From assembly GCF_014654785.1 (NCBI RefSeq), contig NZ_BNBD01000013.1, positions 101,057-165,056 of the forward strand: a stretch of DNA of 64,000 nucleotides, given 5' to 3'. Origin of the DNA: Streptomyces mashuensis. Its GTDB lineage: Bacteria; Actinomycetota; Actinomycetes; Streptomycetales; Streptomycetaceae. The first letter of the stretch is position 1. Each line of letters starts with the position of its first letter. The notes beneath the pieces were generated by a model, which saw only the letters and a list, made by a program, of their open reading frames with translations, was not told where the DNA came from and did not search any database. Below, one piece after another: positions 60,166 to 64,000 of the stretch. The position numbers and the translations under genes were made by a program.

Positions 60166-60500
60166 GGACCTCTCCTTGCTGTGAATTTTCCTTCGGGAAC
60201 CGTCTTTGGAACCGTCGTTCAACCGTCGCTCAACGATCGTTGAATCGTCGTTGAATTCGTCGATCCGATGGGCTCTTTCGACAACTCTGCGGACGTTAGT
60301 GAAAAGCTTCTTCGCTTTCGGGGCGGGCTTCAAGGGGCGAAGTTACAGAGGTCTGTGAATTACCGTCAGGAGTCCGCAAGGGTCCGTTCGGCCCTTGTCG
60401 GGAGGGACAGGAGACCTACAAATGCAGGGTCATTCCTTGCCGGTGGGAGCGGCCGGTCCCTACGGTCCGAGTGCTGTTCCGTCTATGAGATGGGGGACCC
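60166..60500. promoter_or_regulatory. divergent promoter region of the core operon and the His-rich HTH gene
   Basis: 335 bases without a gene. It holds the 11-bp repeat array near the hydroxylase side and a less G+C-rich centre (about 60280-60370). The far side leads to the ribosome site atgggggaccc of the plus-strand gene. The region is the only large divergent control region within the core. Confidence 0.8.
60203..60259. promoter_or_regulatory. 11-bp direct-repeat array, likely activator site
   Basis: tcgttca (60215), tcgctca (60226), tcgttga (60237) and tcgttga (60248) recur with exact 11-base spacing; degenerate units flank both ends. The stretch 60230-60243 is also the palindrome tcaacgatcgttga. 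Heptamers at 11-bp period are the known site type of SARP and OmpR-family winged-helix activators, and the array ends about 50 bases before the hydroxylase start. Confidence 0.75.
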
Positions 60501-61442
60501 ATGGACCACCACGCCCACCACACCCACCACGCCCACCACGCGCACCACGCGAACGGTGTCGTCCGGCGCACGGCCGCGGCCTGCCCCGGGGCCGGCTGCG
60601 AGCGGCGCGAGGCGTCCGGCCTCGCGCGCCGGCTCGCGGCGCCCGGCAGCGGGCTGTGCGAGGCGTGCCGCGCACGGCTGTCGCTGGAACTGACCCGGCT
60701 GCCGGCCCTGTACGAGGAGTGCGGGCGGCTGCTGGGCGGCTCGGACCAGCCGCGGGAGAAGGTCTCCGGCGGCCCGCTGCCCGGCCTGCCCTTCAACGTC
60801 GCGGCCTCGGAGGCCCGTTCGGCGATCACCGGCGTCCTGGGCGCGTGGGCGGCGCTGGTAGCCCAGCAGCGCCGCCTGCCGGCCCCTCCGCGCACACCCG
60901 TGCACCTGGCCCTGTTCCTGGTCCGGCACGCCGACTGGCTGGCCGCCCACCCCGCCGCCGGCGAGGTCTCGCAGGAGATCGCGCAGGTCACCCGGCGAGC
61001 GCGACGCGTCGTCGACCCGCGCACCCGGCGCCGGGTGGCGCTCGGCCCCTGCGCCGAGGCGGGCTGCGACGGCACGCTCGTCGCCGTCGTCAGCTCCGAC
61101 CGGCCCGAACAGCCGGCGGCGATCACGTGCGACGCCGACGCCGCACACCACTGGGAGGGCAGCCAGTGGCTGGCCCTGAGCCGGCGGCTGCGGGGCACCG
61201 GCGGGGGTGCGGGAACGGGTACGGGTACGGGTGCAGGTGCAGGTGCGACGCCGGGCGTGGCGCGTACGCGGTGGCTGAGCGCCGCGGACATCGCGCGCCT
61301 GTGGGACATGGCGCCGGGCAGCGTCTACCGCCACGCCAGCCAGCGGGGCTGGCGGCGGCTGAGCAGGTCGGGACGCACGTACTACCACGAGGCGGACGTG
61401 CAGGAGACGTTCGACGGCCGGGTACGGACGACGGCGGGCTGA
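60501..61442 (+). CDS. His-rich zinc-binding HTH protein, possible regulator
   Basis: 313 residues. Starts with a His run (HHAHHTHHAHHAHHANG) encoded by caccacgcc-type repeats. Then a Cys set CPGAGC ... CEAC (about 29-56), a helical middle, a second Cys set CAEAGC ... CDADAAHH (about 190-220), a Gly/Thr/Ala linker and a C-terminal HTH (RWLSAADIARLWDMAPGSV then YRHASQRGW). Proteins of this layout recur in streptomycetes; I recall the name OvmZ from the oviedomycin (angucycline) cluster but cannot verify similarity. Divergent from the core operon, so a control role is plausible. Confidence 0.8.
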   Translation: MDHHAHHTHHAHHAHHANGVVRRTAAACPGAGCERREASGLARRLAAPGSGLCEACRARLSLELTRLPALYEECGRLLGGSDQPREKVSGGPLPGLPFNVAASEARSAITGVLGAWAALVAQQRRLPAPPRTPVHLALFLVRHADWLAAHPAAGEVSQEIAQVTRRARRVVDPRTRRRVALGPCAEAGCDGTLVAVVSSDRPEQPAAITCDADAAHHWEGSQWLALSRRLRGTGGGAGTGTGTGAGAGATPGVARTRWLSAADIARLWDMAPGSVYRHASQRGWRRLSRSGRTYYHEADVQETFDGRVRTTAG

Positions 61443-61460
61443 GGAGCTCCACGGAAAACA

Positions 61461-61497
61461 GGGGTGGGGGCCGGCGCACTGCCGGCCCCCACCCCTT
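61461..61497. terminator. 16-bp hairpin terminator
   Basis: Perfect arms (aggggtgggggccggc at 61461-61476 and its complement at 61482-61497) with a five-base loop, between the convergent His-rich and adenylation-like genes. Confidence 0.83.
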
Positions 61498-61500
61498 CTG

Positions 61501-61536
61501 CCTGAATCTCCGCCTGAATCTCTGCCTGAATCCGCT
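61501..61536. repeat. three 12-bp direct repeats before the adenylation-like stop
   Basis: cctgaatctccg, cctgaatctctg and cctgaatccgct follow one another directly, ending at the stop codon of the minus-strand gene. Confidence 0.75.
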
Positions 61537-62465
61537 CAGACCTTCTCGGTCTCCACGAGCTCCGTGCCCGGCAACTGCCCCCGTACGGCGGCGGCTTCGT
61601 CCTCCGTGAGAGCACCGCCGCCCACCACCAGGCAGCGCAGCCGGCCGCCCAGCCCCGGCAACAGCGCCGGCCCCAGGTCGCGCAGCGTCCGCGCGGTGAC
61701 GCGCAGCACGGTGACGCCCTCCTCGGCCACCAGGTCGGCCAGTTCGCGCGGCGTCAGGTCCCCGGGCGGCGCCACGACCAGCCGTGCCCCGGCCGCCAGC
61801 GGCGCCCACGTGCCGACCGCCGTGCCGTCGGCGGTGAACGGCGCGTGCTGGAGCACCACGTCACCGGGGCGGACGGGAAGGAAACGCCCGTCGTCGATCA
61901 GCGCCGTCAGCACCCGGTGCGGCACGCACAGCGCCTCACCGCCGACGGGCAGGAAGTAGGCGGCGTCACCTGCCCCTACGTCCACGGGCGGCGCCGCCGG
62001 CCCGGCCGGAGCGGCCAGCGCGGCGGCGTCCAGGACCAGCGGGACGACCGACCGCACGCCGTCGAAGCAGGTGCCGAAGCGAGTGGCGTACAGCTCCTGC
62101 GTGATCACCACCCCGGCGGTGGTCCGGCCGAGCAGCGCCGCGTGCCGCTCACGGCTGTCCCGGGGGTCCAGCGTGAGGTAACCCGCGCCGGCCTTGAGGA
62201 CCGCGAGCTGCGCGACGACGAGCCGCGCCGAGGGCTGGAGGCACACGGCGACGCAGTCCCCGGCCCGTACCCCGAGGGCGCGCAGCCGCCCGGCGAGCCG
62301 GCCGGCCTGCCGGTCGAGGCCCGCGTAGGTGAGGGCGCCGTCGTGGGCCCGCACGGCGGTACGGGCGGGGGCGGCCGCGGCGTGCCGGGCGACGGCGGCG
62401 GGGACGGCCGCCGGAGCGGCGGCGTCCGGGCCGGCCGGCCGGTCGGCCAGGGTGGTGACGCTCAT
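61536..62465 (-). CDS. truncated, degenerate adenylation-domain protein
   Basis: 309 residues corresponding to the N-terminal part of an AMP-binding/NRPS adenylation domain. A1 and A2 are good (LTYAGLDRQAGRLAGRLRAL; AVLKAGAGYLTLDP), but the ATP-binding A3 loop (usually YTSGSTGxPKG) is AAYFLPVGGEALCVPHR, A4 is altered, and the protein stops at GTELVETEKV before A5, with no C-terminal subdomain. Unlikely to adenylate. Starts four bases after the carboxylase alpha stop, so co-transcribed. Could be a pseudo-enzyme with a scaffold role or a decaying gene. Confidence 0.85.
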   Translation of the reverse strand: MSVTTLADRPAGPDAAAPAAVPAAVARHAAAAPARTAVRAHDGALTYAGLDRQAGRLAGRLRALGVRAGDCVAVCLQPSARLVVAQLAVLKAGAGYLTLDPRDSRERHAALLGRTTAGVVITQELYATRFGTCFDGVRSVVPLVLDAAALAAPAGPAAPPVDVGAGDAAYFLPVGGEALCVPHRVLTALIDDGRFLPVRPGDVVLQHAPFTADGTAVGTWAPLAAGARLVVAPPGDLTPRELADLVAEEGVTVLRVTARTLRDLGPALLPGLGGRLRCLVVGGGALTEDEAAAVRGQLPGTELVETEKV

Positions 62466-62469
62466 CGTC

Positions 62470-64000
62470 TCAGTCCTTGATTTCGCAGATGACGGCGCCG
62501 GAGGTGAGGGAGGCGCCGACCTCGGCGGTGATGCCCTTGATGGTGCCGGAGCGGTGGGCGTTGATGGGCTGTTCCATCTTCATCGCCTCCAGGACGACGA
62601 CGAGGTCGCCTTCCTTGACCTGCTGGCCTTCCTCGACCGCGACCTTCACAATCGTGCCCTGCATCGGCGAGGCGAGCGCGTCGCCGGAGGCGGCGGGGCC
62701 GGACTTGCGGGCGGCGCGACGCTTGGGCTTGGCGCCACCGGCGGCGCCCATGGTCTGGGCCGACAGCGTGCCGAGGGCAGCAGGAAGGGTCACTTCCAGA
62801 CGCTTGCCACCGACCTCGACGACCACCGTCTCCCGGCCACCCGCCTCATCGGCATCAGCGTCCACCGCACCCGCAAAGGGCGTGATGTCGTTGGTGAACT
62901 CGGTCTCGATCCAGCGGGTGTGGACGCGGAAGGGGTCGCTGGTGAAGGCGGGATCGGTGACGACCTTCTGATGGAAGGGGATCACCGTGGCCATGCCCTC
63001 GACCTTGAACTCCGCCAGCGCACGCGAAGCACGCTGCAGGGCCTGCTCGCGGGTGGCGCCGGTGACGATCAGCTTCGCCAGGAGCGAGTCCCAGGCGGGG
63101 CCGATCACGCTGCCGGACTCCACACCCGCATCCAGGCGGACACCGGGGCCCGACGGCGGGGTGAAGGTGGTCACCGTGCCGGGGGCGGGGAGGAAGCCGC
63201 GGCCGGCGTCCTCACCGTTGATACGGAACTCGAACGAGTGACCACGGATCTCCGGGTCGTCGTAACCGAGCTCCTCACCATCAGCGATACGGAACATCTC
63301 CCGCACCAAGTCGATACCCGTGACCTCTTCGGAGACGGGGTGTTCGACCTGGAGACGGGTGTTGACCTCCAGGAAGGAGATCGTGCCGTCCTGCCCGACG
63401 AGGAACTCACACGTGCCGGCGCCGACGTAGCCGGCTTCCTTCAGGATCGCCTTCGACGCGCGGTACAGCTCCGCGTTCTGCTCCTCCGACAGGAACGGCG
63501 CAGGGGCCTCCTCCACCAGCTTCTGGTGGCGGCGCTGCAGGGAGCAGTCACGGGTGGAGACCACCACGACGTTGCCGTGCTGGTCGGCCAGACACTGGGT
63601 CTCGACGTGCCGGGGGCGGTCGAGGTAGCGCTCGACGAAGCACTCGCCGCGGCCGAACGCGGCGACGGCCTCGCGGACGGCGGAGTCGTAGAGCTCGGGG
63701 ACTTCTTCCAGGGTGCGGGCGACCTTCAGGCCGCGCCCGCCGCCACCGAACGCGGCCTTGATCGCAATCGGCAGGCCGTGCTCGCGCGCGAACGCGACGA
63801 CCTCGTCCGCGCCGGAGACGGGGTCGGGGGTGCCGGCGACCAGGGGTGCGCCGGCGCGTTGGGCGATGTGGCGGGCGGCGACCTTGTCGCCCAGGTCGCG
63901 GATGGCCTGCGGCGGCGGGCCGATCCACGTCAGCCCCGCATCGAGGACGGCCTGGGCGAACTCGGCGTTCTCCGACAAGAACCCGTAGCCGGGGTGCACG
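62470..64000 (-). CDS. acyl-CoA carboxylase alpha subunit (biotin carboxylase-BCCP), N-terminus outside window
   Basis: At least 510 residues visible; the start lies beyond the right edge. Biotin carboxylase domain: HPGYGFLSENAEFA, ATP-grasp loop KAAFGGGGRGLKV, EVNTRLQVEHPVSEEVTG. C-terminal biotin carboxyl carrier domain with the biotinyl lysine in EAMKMEQ. With the beta (46555) and epsilon (46278) subunits it makes malonyl-CoA for the polyketide. JadJ of jadomycin is the same kind of protein near the cluster start. Confidence 0.95.
   Translation of the reverse strand, partial: VHPGYGFLSENAEFAQAVLDAGLTWIGPPPQAIRDLGDKVAARHIAQRAGAPLVAGTPDPVSGADEVVAFAREHGLPIAIKAAFGGGGRGLKVARTLEEVPELYDSAVREAVAAFGRGECFVERYLDRPRHVETQCLADQHGNVVVVSTRDCSLQRRHQKLVEEAPAPFLSEEQNAELYRASKAILKEAGYVGAGTCEFLVGQDGTISFLEVNTRLQVEHPVSEEVTGIDLVREMFRIADGEELGYDDPEIRGHSFEFRINGEDAGRGFLPAPGTVTTFTPPSGPGVRLDAGVESGSVIGPAWDSLLAKLIVTGATREQALQRASRALAEFKVEGMATVIPFHQKVVTDPAFTSDPFRVHTRWIETEFTNDITPFAGAVDADADEAGGRETVVVEVGGKRLEVTLPAALGTLSAQTMGAAGGAKPKRRAARKSGPAASGDALASPMQGTIVKVAVEEGQQVKEGDLVVVLEAMKMEQPINAHRSGTIKGITAEVGASLTSGAVICEIKD

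Noticed and set aside
60166..60333. N-terminal extension of the FAD hydroxylase
   Set aside because: It would place the repeat array in coding sequence; aaggagagg directly precedes the ATG at 60165 and the flavin motif follows at the usual place.
60503..60555. Intergenic microsatellite
   Set aside because: The caccacgcc repeats are in frame and code for the His run of the HTH protein, which continues in a credible domain layout.

Overview
The window is a very high-G+C actinomycete chromosome segment and is almost certainly from Streptomyces. The block TatD, RpfB, RsmA/KsgA, IspE has the order known from actinobacterial chromosomes. Protein O-mannosyltransferase, a MarP-type protease, tricorn protease, many GTG starts and four-base ATGA/GTGA gene overlaps fit the same assignment.

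Left part, about 1-40 kb: ordinary chromosome. Minus strand: an ABC-F protein (cut by the left edge), ispE, rsmA, rpfB, tatD, a zinc-ribbon protein, rsmI, a small secreted protein, an EamA transporter, a penicillin-binding protein and pmt. Plus strand: a MarP-like protease, a cobalt/nickel ECF transporter (cbiM with fused CbiN-like tail, cbiQ, cbiO), a serine hydrolase, an SDR and a secreted protein. Next come a Nudix hydrolase, an MMPL exporter with its TetR regulator and paired operators, and tricorn protease. These are followed by a glutamine-rich small protein, a Baeyer-Villiger-type monooxygenase with an SDR, a toxin-antitoxin-like pair (DUF6247-like plus a small RelE/ParE-like protein) in visibly lower-G+C DNA, exodeoxyribonuclease III, a GNAT protein, a sensor kinase with a lipoprotein but no response regulator, a GH89 alpha-N-acetylglucosaminidase and a large lipoprotein of unknown function.

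Right part, about 39.8-64 kb: an aromatic (type II) polyketide gene cluster on the minus strand. From right to left the core is FAD hydroxylase, cyclase, KS-alpha, KS-beta/CLF, ACP, ketoreductase, didomain aromatase/cyclase, and a fused FAD oxygenase-SDR. This is the E-F-A-B-C-D-L-M order of angucycline clusters such as urdamycin (urd) and pga, so an angucycline-type benz[a]anthraquinone is the expected scaffold. Downstream operons carry an MFS exporter, a second unusual ACP, an Sfp-type phosphopantetheinyl transferase, acyl-CoA carboxylase beta and epsilon subunits and a SnoaL-like protein. A further operon holds an MFS exporter, a DsbA-family protein and an FMN reductase. An alpha/beta hydrolase is preceded by two overlapping mini-genes. 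At the right edge are a carboxylase alpha subunit (truncated by the window) and a degenerate, truncated adenylation domain. No glycosyltransferase, deoxysugar or SARP/OmpR-type regulator is visible.

How the cluster should work: carboxylase alpha/beta/epsilon supplies malonyl-CoA, the PPTase activates the ACPs, KS/CLF/ACP build a decaketide, KR, ARO/CYC and cyclase fold it, and the two flavoenzymes plus the SDR domain oxidise and reduce the scaffold. Unassigned redox and hydrolase genes are candidates for later tailoring. An array of 11-bp repeats ahead of the first core gene is the likely binding site of a pathway activator encoded outside the window.
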